A DNA stretch of 64,000 nt, from contig UYIL01000003.1 in the NCBI GenBank assembly GCA_900618065.1, positions 1,736,001-1,800,000 on the forward strand. The letters are read 5' to 3'. The DNA is from Streptococcus thermophilus. GTDB taxonomy: Bacteria > Actinomycetota > Actinomycetes > Mycobacteriales > Mycobacteriaceae. Shown here one piece after another: positions 19,727-29,263 of the stretch. Under the pieces are notes generated by a model that was not told where the DNA came from, did not search any database, and saw only the letters and a list, made by a program, of their open reading frames with translations. Each line of letters opens with the position of its first letter. The first letter of the stretch is position 1. The position numbers were made by a program, and so were the translations under genes.

Positions 19727-21265
19727 TTAGGGGCGGCGCCAGGTGCGGCCGGTAGCGTGCATCATCTCGTCGGCGGATGACGGACCCCATGTGCCAGCGG
19801 GGTACTCGTCCGGGCGGCCGTTCTCAGCCCAGTAGTCCAGGATCGGGTCGAGGATCTCCCAGGAGCGCTCGACTTCGGCGGAGGTGGGGAAGAGGCCAGT
19901 TTCGTCAAGAAGCGCGTCGAGAATGAGGCGCTCGTAGGCTTCCGGCGACTCCTCGGTGAACGCTTCGGCGTAGGAGAAGTCCATGTTGACATCGCGGACC
20001 TCCATGGTGGAGCCGGGCACCTTGGACCCGAAACGCAGCAAGATCCCTTCGTCCGGCTGGACGCGAATGACTAGGGTGTTGGCGCCGAGCTGGCTGGTCA
20101 GCCCAGGATCGAACGGCTGGTGCGGGGCTTTCTTGAACACAAGCGCGATCTCCGTCACGCGGCGGCCCAGGCGCTTGCCCGTGCGCAGGTAGAACGGCAC
20201 GCCCGACCAGCGCCGCGAGTTGATGCCCAGGGTGCAGGCGGCGTAGGTCTCGGTGGTGGACTCCGGGTCGAAGCCCTCTTCTTCGCGCAGGCCGACGACT
20301 TGCTCCGAGCCCTGCCAGCCGGCGGTGTACTGGCCGCGTGCCGTGGTCTCCTCGAAGGGGCCGATGGGCTTGGTGGCGCGCAGGATCTTCAGCTTTTCGT
20401 AGCGCAGCTGGCGCGGGGAGAAGCTCACTGGCTCATCCATGGCTACGAGCGCCAAAAGCTGCAGCAGGTGGTTCTGGATCACGTCGCGGGCGGCGCCAAT
20501 GCCGTCGTAGTATCCGGCGCGGCCGCCTAGGCCGATGTCTTCGGCCATGGTGATCTGTACATGGTCGACGTAGCGCGAGGACCAGATCGGTTCAAACAAC
20601 TGGTTGGCGAAGCGGAAGGCGAGAATGTTCTGAACGGTTTCCTTGCCCAGGTAGTGGTCGATGCGGAACACGGCGCGCTCCGGGAAGACGGAGTTGATCG
20701 TCTCGTTGAGCTCCTTGGCAGTCTGCAGGTTGTGGCCGAAGGGCTTCTCGATGATGACGCGGCGCCATTGCTCGTCCGACCCGTGCGCCATGCCGGTGCG
20801 GTCGAGCTGGTTGACCACGTTGGCGAAGTACTCCGGCGGCACGGAGAGGTAGAACGCCCAGTTGCCGGCGGTGCCGCGGGTGGCATCCATTTCTTTCAGG
20901 AGCTCGGCCATGTTGTCGAAGGCCTGATCGTCGTCGAACGCACCCTGGACGAAGTGCATGCCCTCGGCGAGGCGGGCCCAGACGTGCTCGTCGAAATCGG
21001 TGCGGGCACCTTCCTCCACCTGCTCGCGGACGTAGGACTCGAACTCCTCCTTGGACCACGGCCTGCGGCCGAAACCGACAAGGGTGAAGCCAGCGGGCAA
21101 AAGACCGCGGTAGGCGAGATCGTAGATGGCCGGCAGCAGTTTGCGCTTAGCCAGGTCGCCGGTCACCCCGAAAATGACCATGCCGGACGGGCCGGCAATG
21201 CGGGGCAGGCGCCGGTCGGCGCGGTTACGAAGGGGATTGGACCACTCGGGTGCCGGTTCCGTCAT
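19727..21265 (-). CDS. zwf: Glucose-6-phosphate 1-dehydrogenase
   Basis: A 512-residue NADP-linked dehydrogenase opening the oxidative pentose phosphate pathway. The nucleotide-binding loop is VIFGVTGDLAKRKLLP and the active-site segment RIDHYLGKETVQN. I chose the ATG at 21265, which has an aaagg site before it; the open frame runs 34 residues further but crosses a perfect hairpin (21298-21329). It is followed by its activator gene opcA. Confidence 0.96.
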   Translation of the reverse strand: MTEPAPEWSNPLRNRADRRLPRIAGPSGMVIFGVTGDLAKRKLLPAIYDLAYRGLLPAGFTLVGFGRRPWSKEEFESYVREQVEEGARTDFDEHVWARLAEGMHFVQGAFDDDQAFDNMAELLKEMDATRGTAGNWAFYLSVPPEYFANVVNQLDRTGMAHGSDEQWRRVIIEKPFGHNLQTAKELNETINSVFPERAVFRIDHYLGKETVQNILAFRFANQLFEPIWSSRYVDHVQITMAEDIGLGGRAGYYDGIGAARDVIQNHLLQLLALVAMDEPVSFSPRQLRYEKLKILRATKPIGPFEETTARGQYTAGWQGSEQVVGLREEEGFDPESTTETYAACTLGINSRRWSGVPFYLRTGKRLGRRVTEIALVFKKAPHQPFDPGLTSQLGANTLVIRVQPDEGILLRFGSKVPGSTMEVRDVNMDFSYAEAFTEESPEAYERLILDALLDETGLFPTSAEVERSWEILDPILDYWAENGRPDEYPAGTWGPSSADEMMHATGRTWRRP

Positions 21266-21297
21266 GGCTGGCGGACCTTTCGTGAGATAAGCGGAAA

Positions 21298-21329
21298 GGT
21301 TGCTCCCCGCAGAAAAAAGGGGAGCAACC
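21298..21329. repeat. Perfect 11-bp inverted repeat upstream of zwf
   Basis: Arms 21298-21308 and 21319-21329 are exact complements. Read on the minus strand, the 10-nt loop starts with six T. It lies between tal and zwf, about 32 nt upstream of the zwf ATG. It could stabilise or process the mRNA, attenuate read-through from tal, or regulate zwf translation. Confidence 0.85.
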
Positions 21330-21403
21330 GTTGAGCCGTGGTGCCGGCCCAGGCAACGTTCATTCATTAAACCTTAGTCGCCAGGGCCGGATGAAGGTTT
21401 TGA

Positions 21404-22504
21404 TTATTTTAGATTCTCCAACATGGAGTCGAGGAGCTCCTGCCAGGCATCGACGAACTTGTCCACGCCTTCCTTCTCCAGCACGCGGACCACATCAGCG
21501 ATGTCGATGCCGACGGCTTCGAGCTGGTCGAAGACCTTCTGCGCGTTCTCAGCTGTGCCGGTAAGCGTGTCGCCGGAGACGTTGTCACCCTCGATGGCAG
21601 CGTCGATGGTCGGCTCCGGCATCGTGTTGACGGTGTCCGGGCCAGCGAGCTGAGAGACATACATGTCCGCCGGGTAAGCCGGGTTCTTCACACCTGTCGA
21701 CGCCCACAGTGGACGCTGCTTGTTCGCGCCGTCGGGCAATTCAGCCATGGCGGTGTCGTCGAAGGAGTCGAGGAATAGCTGGTAGGCCAAACGCGCGTTG
21801 GCGATGCCCGCCTTTCCCTTGAGCTCTTCGGCGGCGGGTGCGTGCTCGTCGCTGATCGCGTCGAGACGGTTGTCCACCTCGGTGTCCATGCGGGAGACGA
21901 AGAAGGACGCTACGGAGTGGATCGAGGACACGTCGTGGCCGTTCGCCGCAGCCTGCTTGATGCCGTCCTTGTAGGCGTCGATGACCTGTTTGTAGCGCTC
22001 GACAGAGAAGATGAGCGTGACGTTGACGGAAATGCCCGCCGCCAAGGAAGCGGTGATGGCCGGCAGGGACGCGTCGGTGGCCGGGATCTTGATCATGACG
22101 TTCGGGCGGCCCACCATCTCCCACAGCTCAGCAGCCTGTGCGACGGTGCGCTCTTCGTCGTCGGCGTGGCGCGGGTCGACCTCGATCGACACGCGGCCGT
22201 CACGCCCGCCGGTGGACTCGTAGACGTCGAGGAAGAGGTCGCAGGCATCCTGCACATCCTTGATGGACATGGCGTAAACGGCTTCGTCCACGCCAGCCTT
22301 GCCTTCTTTGAGCTGCTGGATGTGCGCGTCGTAGGCGTTGCCCTTGGACATGGCGTTGGCGAAGATCGCCGGGTTGGTGGTCACGCCCACGATGGATTTG
22401 TCGGCCTTGATCTGCTCCAGGTTGCCGGAGGTGATGCGCTCGCGGGACAGGTCGTCCAACCACGTGGAGGTGCCCAGCTCGAAGAGGCGGTCAATTGCGG
22501 TCAT
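21404..22504 (-). CDS. tal: Transaldolase
   Basis: A 366-residue transaldolase of the long actinobacterial type, moving a dihydroxyacetone unit between sugar phosphates. The Schiff-base lysine is in VMIKIPATDAS. Other family segments are VGVTTNPAIFANAM and FFVSRMDTEVD. An aaggag site precedes the ATG. It lies 23 nt after tkt. Confidence 0.96.
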   Translation of the reverse strand: MTAIDRLFELGTSTWLDDLSRERITSGNLEQIKADKSIVGVTTNPAIFANAMSKGNAYDAHIQQLKEGKAGVDEAVYAMSIKDVQDACDLFLDVYESTGGRDGRVSIEVDPRHADDEERTVAQAAELWEMVGRPNVMIKIPATDASLPAITASLAAGISVNVTLIFSVERYKQVIDAYKDGIKQAAANGHDVSSIHSVASFFVSRMDTEVDNRLDAISDEHAPAAEELKGKAGIANARLAYQLFLDSFDDTAMAELPDGANKQRPLWASTGVKNPAYPADMYVSQLAGPDTVNTMPEPTIDAAIEGDNVSGDTLTGTAENAQKVFDQLEAVGIDIADVVRVLEKEGVDKFVDAWQELLDSMLENLK

Positions 22505-22527
22505 AGTTGTTCTCCTTGGTGGTGGTC

Positions 22528-24723
22528 TTAGATGTTGTCGCCGCGGACGCGGGTGCGCTGCGGGTCGGCGGCGGAATCAGCGGTGCCGGCGGATTCGGAG
22601 CTGGCGGATTCGATGGATTCGCGTGCTGCTTCGACGACGGCATCAGTGGTGATGCCGAAGCGCTTGAACAGCTCGTCGCCGGGGGCGGAGGCGCCGAAGT
22701 GCTCGAGCGAGACGTTGCGTCCGTGGTCGCCGGTGAAGCGGAACCACGGCATGGACACCCCGGCCTCGACGGAGACGCGGGCGCGGACTTGCGGCAGGAT
22801 CACGGAGTCGATGTATTCGCGGTCCTGCTGCAGGAACCACTCCATCGACGGCATGGAGATGACGCGGGCTGCGACACCGTCCTGCTCGAGCTGGCTGGCA
22901 GCTTGAACAGCGAGCTGCACCTCGGAACCGGTGGCGATGAGGAGGACGTCCGGGGTCTCCTTGGAACCCTCGACGAGCACGTAAGCGCCGCGGGCAACCC
23001 CCTCGAATGCCTTCTCTTTGGTGCCTTCCAGCACGGGGAGGTTTTGGCGGGACAGCGCGAACGCCTTCGGTTGCTCGTCGGCCTCGATGGCGGCCTTCCA
23101 GGCGGCGGAGGTCTCGTTGGCGTCGGCCGGGCGGATGACTGCCAGGTCCGGGATGGCGCGCAGGGCGGTGAGCGTCTCCACCGGCTGGTGGGTCGGGCCG
23201 TCCTCGCCGAGACCGATGGAGTCGTGGGTGAATACGTAATAGCCGTCAATGCCCGACAACGCCGCGACGCGGATGGATGGGTAGAGGTATTCGGAAAAGA
23301 TCAGGAAGGTGCCGCCGTAAACGCGGGTGCCGCCGTGCAGCGCGATACCGTTCATGATCGCGCCCATGGCGTGCTCGCGAATGCCGAAGTGCAGGTTACG
23401 GCCGTACGGCTCCGCGGTGAACATGTCGGTGGAGATCGATTCCGGGCCAAAGGACGGCTCACCCTTGATCAGGGTGTTGTTGGAGCCGGCCAGGTCGGCG
23501 GACCCGCCCCACAGCTCAGGCAGGGTCGCGGCGAGCGCCTGGATGGAGGCCTCGGAGGCCTTGCGGGTGGCCAAGCCCTTTTCATCCGGCTCCCAGGTCG
23601 GCATCTCGTCGGCCCAGCCGTCGGGCAGGCGGCGTTCGGTCACGCGGTCGTAGAGGGCCTTGTTGTCGGGGTTGGCGGTGGCCCATTCGTCGAAAAGCTT
23701 CTGCCACTGCGCGTGCGCCTGCGCACCGCGCTCGACCAAGCCGCGGGTGTGGTTGATCACCTTTTCCTCGACGGGGAACATGACCTCCGGGTCGAAGCCG
23801 AGCACCTTCTTGGTGGCGGCGACTTCTTCGGCACCGAGAGCTGCACCGTGTGCGGCACCAGTGTTCATCATGGTCGGGGCGGGGTAGCCGATGACCGTCT
23901 TGACGCGGATCATCGTCGGGCGGGAGGTGTCTGCCTTTGCCTCCTCGACGGCGGACAAGACGGCAGCGACGTCCTCGCCGGACTCAACGGTCAGGGTCTG
24001 CCAGCCGTAGGCCTCGTAGCGGGCCATGACATCCTCGGTGAAGGCGATTTGGGTGTCGTCCTCGATGGAGATGCGGTTGTCATCCCAAAAGGCAATGAGG
24101 TTACCCAGTTTTTGCGTACCCGCCAGCGAGGACGCCTCAGAGGTCACGCCCTCCTGCAGGTCGCCGTCACCAGCGATGACGTAAATGAAGTGGTCGAAGG
24201 GAGACTCACCCGGCGCGGCGGCCGGGTCGAAGAGGCCGCGCTCGCGGCGCGACGCCATCGCCATGCCCACAGCGGAGGCTAGGCCCTGGCCCAGCGGGCC
24301 GGTGGTGATCTCCACGCCGGCGGTGTGGTTGTACTCTGGGTGGCCCGGGGTCTTCGAGCCCCAGGTGCGCAGGGACACCAAGTCGTCGATTTCCAGGCCG
24401 AATCCGCCCAAGTAGAGCTGGATGTACTGCGTCAGGGAGGAGTGGCCGTTGGACAGAACGAAGCGGTCGCGGCCGACCCAGTGCGGGTCAGCCGGATCAT
24501 GCACCATGACGCGCTGGTAGAGCGTGTACGCCAGCGGCGCCAGCGACATCGCCGTGCCCGGGTGGCCGGAGCCGCAGTTCTCCACAGCGTCGGCGGCCAG
24601 CACGCGCACCGTGTCCACGGCCCGGGTGTCGGTGTCGGCCCAGTCTTCCGGGTAGCGGGCCACAGTCATGGCCTGCAGCTCCTCGGGCAGGTGTGCGGCG
24701 TTGTCAGAGTTCTCGGAAGTCAC
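22528..24723 (-). CDS. tkt: Transketolase
   Basis: A protein of about 731 residues, thiamine-diphosphate dependent, that moves two-carbon units among sugar phosphates. Motifs: GHPGTAMSLAPLAY near the start, the cofactor site GDGDLQEGV ending in WDDN, and GLGEDGPTHQPVETL. I chose the GTG at 24723 because aagcgagga lies just upstream, although spacing is short; an ATG at 24669 is possible, and the frame is open back to 24783. First gene of the operon. Confidence 0.95.
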   Translation of the reverse strand: MTSENSDNAAHLPEELQAMTVARYPEDWADTDTRAVDTVRVLAADAVENCGSGHPGTAMSLAPLAYTLYQRVMVHDPADPHWVGRDRFVLSNGHSSLTQYIQLYLGGFGLEIDDLVSLRTWGSKTPGHPEYNHTAGVEITTGPLGQGLASAVGMAMASRRERGLFDPAAAPGESPFDHFIYVIAGDGDLQEGVTSEASSLAGTQKLGNLIAFWDDNRISIEDDTQIAFTEDVMARYEAYGWQTLTVESGEDVAAVLSAVEEAKADTSRPTMIRVKTVIGYPAPTMMNTGAAHGAALGAEEVAATKKVLGFDPEVMFPVEEKVINHTRGLVERGAQAHAQWQKLFDEWATANPDNKALYDRVTERRLPDGWADEMPTWEPDEKGLATRKASEASIQALAATLPELWGGSADLAGSNNTLIKGEPSFGPESISTDMFTAEPYGRNLHFGIREHAMGAIMNGIALHGGTRVYGGTFLIFSEYLYPSIRVAALSGIDGYYVFTHDSIGLGEDGPTHQPVETLTALRAIPDLAVIRPADANETSAAWKAAIEADEQPKAFALSRQNLPVLEGTKEKAFEGVARGAYVLVEGSKETPDVLLIATGSEVQLAVQAASQLEQDGVAARVISMPSMEWFLQQDREYIDSVILPQVRARVSVEAGVSMPWFRFTGDHGRNVSLEHFGASAPGDELFKRFGITTDAVVEAARESIESASSESAGTADSAADPQRTRVRGDNI

Positions 24724-24819
24724 TATGTCCTCGCTTACCGGGGGTTCGGGGTGATTACTCTCCACCACACTAGTGGCAATCACTATGCCCGTCGCAGGTG
24801 GGACCGGGGTTTGCGCGCG

Positions 24820-25995
24820 CTAGTCCAAGTAATCGACGACCTCCACGTCGGTGTAGTGGTTCATCATCCGCTCGATCACGGCTTTCGAGGCGGTGGAGTC
24901 GACATAGGGCAACGCCTTTGCGTCTGCGAGCGGTATGACTTTGTACTCGGCCGTGTGCGGCATGCCGACGGTGTATGTGGGCATGAACCGGATGGAATCC
25001 AGTGCTAGGGTGCCGTCTTTGCGGCGGGAAATGGTGTATTCGCCAATGCCGCCGAATTTTGTTCCTTCTGCGGTCTGGCCGTGGAGGAAGTTGCCGTGGC
25101 TCCACCACACGCCCAAGCCCGCCTCGTTGTCGGGGTAGCGCTGGAACGGCTCGATTAAGTGCGGGTGGCCGCCGAGCACGAAATCAGCACCAGCGTTGCG
25201 CGCGGTGTCGGCGGTGTCAATTTGATACTGCACAGGAAAAGACTCGTATTCTTCCCCCGCGTGCATCATGACAATGAGCACGTCGACATCGGGCCGCAGC
25301 GCGGTTATGTCCGCTTGCATGAGCTCCGGGTCAATGTGGTTGACCGACCATTCAGCTCCCTCCGGCACCGGGATTCCGTTCGTGCCGTAGGTGTAAGACA
25401 GGAATCCGACCTTCAGGCCGTTGCGTTCGATCACGCGTGGCGTGGCACGGTCGTCGGGGGAGCTGTAGGCGCCCACGTACAGCATTCCACGTTCACGCAT
25501 ATTGCTTATCGACGCCTGCAGCCCCTCCAGCCCCCGGTCCATCGAGTGATTCGTAGCGTTGTTGACGATGTCCACGCCCGCGCCCGCGAGCGCATCGACG
25601 ATCTCCGGTGGCGCGTTGAAAGCCGGGTACCCGGAGAGTTGAAGTTCCTCCCCGGCGACGGGGACCTCCATGTTTGCCGTGGTGATGTCGGCGTTCTGAA
25701 GGTAAGGACGCACCGGGTCGACCATTGGCGCAAAGTCGTACCCGTTTCCACCTGCGCGGTTGGCGGCATCGGCGTAGACGTCTTCGTGGAGCAGGATGTC
25801 ACCGACGGAGCGGATGGTGATCGATGCCTCAACATCGTCCTGCTCTGTAAGCACCGCCGGGTCGTCCGGGCTGGTGCCGTTCGTGGCAGCGGGTGAGGAG
25901 TGCTCGGCCTGATCACCGAGGGTGCAGGCACTGAGCGTTGCGGCGGAGAAGATGGCGAGGAGTGAAACCACGGCGAGGGTAGCGCGGCGAATCAT
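24820..25995 (-). CDS. CapA-family (PGA_cap) metallophosphatase-like lipoprotein
   Basis: About 391 residues, using the ATG at 25995 (a TTG at 26004 would add three). The N-terminus is a lipoprotein signal with lipobox LSAC, so the protein should be anchored outside the membrane. The CapA-like domain shows SVGDILLHEDVY, NMEVPVAGEE, NNATNHSMDRG, VLIVMMHAGEEYE and DFVLGGHPHLI, a calcineurin-like metal-site set. CapA homologues act in poly-gamma-glutamate export, but no capB/C is nearby, so the substrate is unknown. It sits between ctaB and tkt, where I expect no gene in the reference order. Confidence 0.85.
   Translation of the reverse strand: MIRRATLAVVSLLAIFSAATLSACTLGDQAEHSSPAATNGTSPDDPAVLTEQDDVEASITIRSVGDILLHEDVYADAANRAGGNGYDFAPMVDPVRPYLQNADITTANMEVPVAGEELQLSGYPAFNAPPEIVDALAGAGVDIVNNATNHSMDRGLEGLQASISNMRERGMLYVGAYSSPDDRATPRVIERNGLKVGFLSYTYGTNGIPVPEGAEWSVNHIDPELMQADITALRPDVDVLIVMMHAGEEYESFPVQYQIDTADTARNAGADFVLGGHPHLIEPFQRYPDNEAGLGVWWSHGNFLHGQTAEGTKFGGIGEYTISRRKDGTLALDSIRFMPTYTVGMPHTAEYKVIPLADAKALPYVDSTASKAVIERMMNHYTDVEVVDYLD
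25504..25514 (-). repeat. Iterated 11-mer, copy 6
   Basis: Inside the CapA-like gene; read in a different frame as A-S-I-S-N. Confidence 0.8.
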
Positions 25996-26177
25996 GCATT
26001 TCAACTTATCAGCACGGGATTTCCACCCGCATGGTTTCCGGCGGTACGATGTTCGGGTGTTTGCGGGGACCCGGGAACTTCTGTGCCGACATCGCCGACT
26101 AGTTCTCTGCTGGTTCGCTCCGGGTTATCTTCCCGCGCGAATCCCCGCAGTGTGAAACGTGTGTTGTTGAGGAGTAT

Positions 26178-27107
26178 TTGTTGGAGACCATCAAGGCGTA
26201 CTTCGCGTTGACAAAGCCGAGGGTCATCGAGCTTTTGTTGGTCGCCGCTATTCCCGCCATGCTGCAGGCGGACCGAGGCGAGGTGCACGTCCTGCTCATC
26301 CTGGCCACCCTTTTCGGTGGTTGGATGGGTGCCGGTGCGGCGAACACGTTCAACATGGTCGCCGACTACGACATCGACCAGAAGATGGGGCGCACCCGCG
26401 CCCGCCCGCTTGTCCGCCACACGGTGACCAAACAACGCGCCCGTATCTTCGCGTGGGCGTTGCTCATTCTGTCAGTGCTGTGGTTGGGGCTGGTGTGCAG
26501 GTCTTGGTTGGCTGCGTTCTTCATCATCCTGACCAACTGGTTTTACATCTTCGTCTACACCAAGTGGCTCAAACGCAAGACCTGGCAGAACGTCATTTGG
26601 GGCGGTGCGGCAGGATGCATGCCGGTCATGGTCGGCTGGGCTGTGATCCGAGACAGCCTCCGTGGTACAGCGGATGCTGGGCCCGACGGATGGTGGCAGG
26701 CGGTCGTGTTGTTCCTCATCATCTTCTTCTGGACTCCGCCGCACACCTGGGCGCTGGCCATGAAGTACAAGGACGATTACGCCCGCGCGAACGTGCCGAT
26801 GCTACCTGTCGTCGCCAGCGCCGAGGAAACCACGAAACAGATCCTCATCTACTCCTGGCTAACGGTGCTCATTTCGCTGGCGCTCGTCCCGGCGACGTCG
26901 TGGATCTACCTAGCGGTCGCAGTGCTCTCCGGCGCAGCCTTTCTGCTCATGGCCACCCGCCTGCACAGGGCCATCAAGCGCGGCGAAGACGTCAAGCCGC
27001 TCAAGCTGTTCATTCTGTCGAATAACTACCTGGCAGCGCTCTTCCTCGGACTATCTGTCGACGCCATCCTCGGTTTGCCGACGGTCGCCGAACTCTTCCC
27101 CGCCTAG
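26178..27107 (+). CDS. ctaB: Haem O synthase (protohaem IX farnesyltransferase)
   Basis: A 309-residue UbiA-type membrane prenyltransferase that makes haem O for aa3-type cytochrome oxidase. The prenyl-diphosphate motif is [17 protein letters not shown], and the second conserved loop is [16 protein letters not shown]. Multiple hydrophobic segments are present. It starts at TTG (26178) after gaggag. It diverges from capA and converges with qor, with only 6 nt between stops. Confidence 0.95.
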   Translation: MLETIKAYFALTKPRVIELLLVAAIPAMLQADRGEVHVLLILATLFGGWMGAGAANTFNMVADYDIDQKMGRTRARPLVRHTVTKQRARIFAWALLILSVLWLGLVCRSWLAAFFIILTNWFYIFVYTKWLKRKTWQNVIWGGAAGCMPVMVGWAVIRDSLRGTADAGPDGWWQAVVLFLIIFFWTPPHTWALAMKYKDDYARANVPMLPVVASAEETTKQILIYSWLTVLISLALVPATSWIYLAVAVLSGAAFLLMATRLHRAIKRGEDVKPLKLFILSNNYLAALFLGLSVDAILGLPTVAELFPA

Positions 27108-27113
27108 GCGCCT

Positions 27114-28079
27114 CTAATCCGCCACTTTCAATACAACGGACCCAGTCGTGCGGCGGGATTGAAGGTCGTGGTGGGCACGGGAAGCGTCGTCAAGCGCGTA
27201 GGGTTCGTGGACGCGGATGCTTAGCGCCCCCTCCTCAACCGCGCGCACGACAGCTTGCGCGCGCATCCGGAACTCATCGTCGGTCGCCGTGTACGCGCTA
27301 AGCGACGGGCGGGTGAGAAAGATCGAGCCGTGCTTGTTCAATAGCTGCGGGTCAAACGGCTCCACTGGGCCTGACGCAGCGCCGAAGAGACAGACCAAGC
27401 CACGTGGGCGGACCGCTTCGAGCGACTCCTGGAAGGTGTCTTTGCCCACACCGTCGTACACCACGTCGACCCCGCGACCGGCGTTGCGGCGTCGCACGGT
27501 TTCCGCCAAGCCCTCGCTATAGCGGAAAACCTCGGTGGCGCCGGCAGCGTAGGCGAGCTTTTCTTTTGCGTCGGAGGAGACCACGGAATACACCGTTGCG
27601 CCCTGGGCCATGGCGAGCTGGGTCAGTAGCAACCCCACGCCGCCCGCCCCGGCAGTGACCAGCATGGAATCGCCTTGCTGAGTGTCCCGCACCCCGTAGA
27701 GCAGGTAGTGGGCGGTCATGCCCTGCAACAGCATCGATGCCGCAACTTCGGGCGGGATGGAGTCCGGTACAGCGACGAGGCGGGCGCGGTCCACGCAGAC
27801 CTTTTCGGCATAAGAACCTTCGGCGGAGTCCCAGGCGACCACGGTGCCATCGGTGATCTCCCCACGTGGATCATGGAGAACGCGGCCGCACCCCTCTTTG
27901 CCTGGAATATACGGCAGCTCGCTGTGGTAGATGCCCTCGCGGAAATAGGTGTCAATGTAATTCACACCGGCGTAAAGCACCTCCACGAGAACCTGGTGAT
28001 CCTGCGGGGTGGGGTCCTGCGTTTCCACAACCGTGAGGACCTCGGGGCCGCCGTGCTCGGTGATCTGGATAGCCTTCAT
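27114..28079 (-). CDS. qor: NADPH:quinone oxidoreductase-like zinc-independent dehydrogenase
   Basis: A 321-residue medium-chain dehydrogenase of the quinone reductase type. It has the QOR-type N-terminus MKAIQITEHGGPEVL and the Rossmann loop AGAGGVGLLLTQLA. No catalytic-zinc cysteine/His set of the alcohol dehydrogenases is seen. It is the last gene of the minus-strand group with ctaA. The exact substrate is unknown. Confidence 0.88.
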   Translation of the reverse strand: MKAIQITEHGGPEVLTVVETQDPTPQDHQVLVEVLYAGVNYIDTYFREGIYHSELPYIPGKEGCGRVLHDPRGEITDGTVVAWDSAEGSYAEKVCVDRARLVAVPDSIPPEVAASMLLQGMTAHYLLYGVRDTQQGDSMLVTAGAGGVGLLLTQLAMAQGATVYSVVSSDAKEKLAYAAGATEVFRYSEGLAETVRRRNAGRGVDVVYDGVGKDTFQESLEAVRPRGLVCLFGAASGPVEPFDPQLLNKHGSIFLTRPSLSAYTATDDEFRMRAQAVVRAVEEGALSIRVHEPYALDDASRAHHDLQSRRTTGSVVLKVAD

Positions 28080-28128
28080 GGTTCCAGGCTACGTGCCGCC
28101 CGGCGCTGCGGGGCTGGTTCACCCCGTT

Positions 28129-29181
28129 TTAGACGGCGGCAGCGTTGCTTGGGTCGCTGGGGTTGCTTGGGTCGCTGGGGTTGCTGCTGGAGTTGCGGGC
28201 GTCCCAGTTCGCGAGCGTGCTGTGCTGGTGCGGCTCAAGGAGGGGAAGCCGGCGGCTGCCGTGGCTGTACAGGAACGCGCTGTAGGCCACCACCACAGAG
28301 GACATGATGATGTGCATGGGCACCGTCCAGCGCGGCACACCCAGGTAGAACTGGCCCACACCGATGGCCCACTGCACGACGATCATGGCCACGAGCACCA
28401 ACGCGGTGTTGAACGCGTCCTTCGGGGCGTTCTGGCGGCGCAGCATGTAGACAGCGATGAGTGTGAACACAAGGTAGATGTACATGCACGCCGCGTGCAC
28501 GTACGCGAGCAGCTGCGTGTCGATAGCCAGGCGACCTTCCATTCCCACACCGGAATCGCCGGAGTGCGGGCCGGAACCGGTGACCATCGTGCCGGTCACC
28601 AAAACGAGGCACAGCGCGACTGCAGCGACGACGACCAGAGAACGGGTAGCGGGGGAGAAGCGTTCGGTGGGTGCGACATCGTCAGGCTCTTTAATGCGCA
28701 TGTAGAGAACCGCAGCGATCCAGACGAGCAGCATCGACGGTAGGAAGTGAATGGCTACAGACCACCACCGCAGGTCGAGCAATACCGAGATGCCACCGAT
28801 GACGGCCTGCAGGACGACACCGAGACCGGATAGCACCGACAGCACAATGATCGAGTTGCGTCGACCAGCCTTCATGACAGCCCAGAACACAAGGATCGTC
28901 GTCGCGACCACCACGAATGTCAGGGTGCGGTTGCCGAATTCGATGACCTGCTGCACCCACGGCGCCGCGCCCGGCACCGGGAACAGTGATCCCTCGTGGC
29001 ACAGCGGCCACGTGTTGCAGCCCAGCCCCGAACCGGTGACGCGCACGAGTGAGCCGGTGAAGGTGATCCCGCCCTGCGCGATGAGCATGATGAGCGCGAA
29101 GATGCGCTGAGTCTTGACCGACGGCACGTCGCGGATCTTCTCACGGAATGTCCGATTGTCGTCCTGGGTTGTCGTGCTCAC
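28129..29181 (-). CDS. ctaA: Haem A synthase
   Basis: A 350-residue membrane protein of about eight transmembrane helices that oxidises haem O to haem A. The first external loop has the paired cysteines GLGCNTWPLCHEGS typical of Bacillus and actinobacterial CtaA. The C-terminal tail is unusual: it ends in repeated N-P-S-D-P-S units encoded by a near-exact 18-bp tandem DNA repeat at about 28141-28185. It works with ctaB, encoded nearby on the other strand. Confidence 0.94.
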   Translation of the reverse strand: MSTTTQDDNRTFREKIRDVPSVKTQRIFALIMLIAQGGITFTGSLVRVTGSGLGCNTWPLCHEGSLFPVPGAAPWVQQVIEFGNRTLTFVVVATTILVFWAVMKAGRRNSIIVLSVLSGLGVVLQAVIGGISVLLDLRWWSVAIHFLPSMLLVWIAAVLYMRIKEPDDVAPTERFSPATRSLVVVAAVALCLVLVTGTMVTGSGPHSGDSGVGMEGRLAIDTQLLAYVHAACMYIYLVFTLIAVYMLRRQNAPKDAFNTALVLVAMIVVQWAIGVGQFYLGVPRWTVPMHIIMSSVVVAYSAFLYSHGSRRLPLLEPHQHSTLANWDARNSSSNPSDPSNPSDPSNAAAV

Positions 29182-29263
29182 GTCGGGCCCTTCTCCTTTG
29201 CGGTACCAGTGCTGTTTTGATCATCTACTTTTCGCGGCGGCAATGTCTAATCTGGCCCGCTCT

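Noticed and set aside
22507..24282. Plus-strand open frame of 591 codons
   Set aside because: Antisense shadow of tkt; low-complexity Gly/Val sequence.
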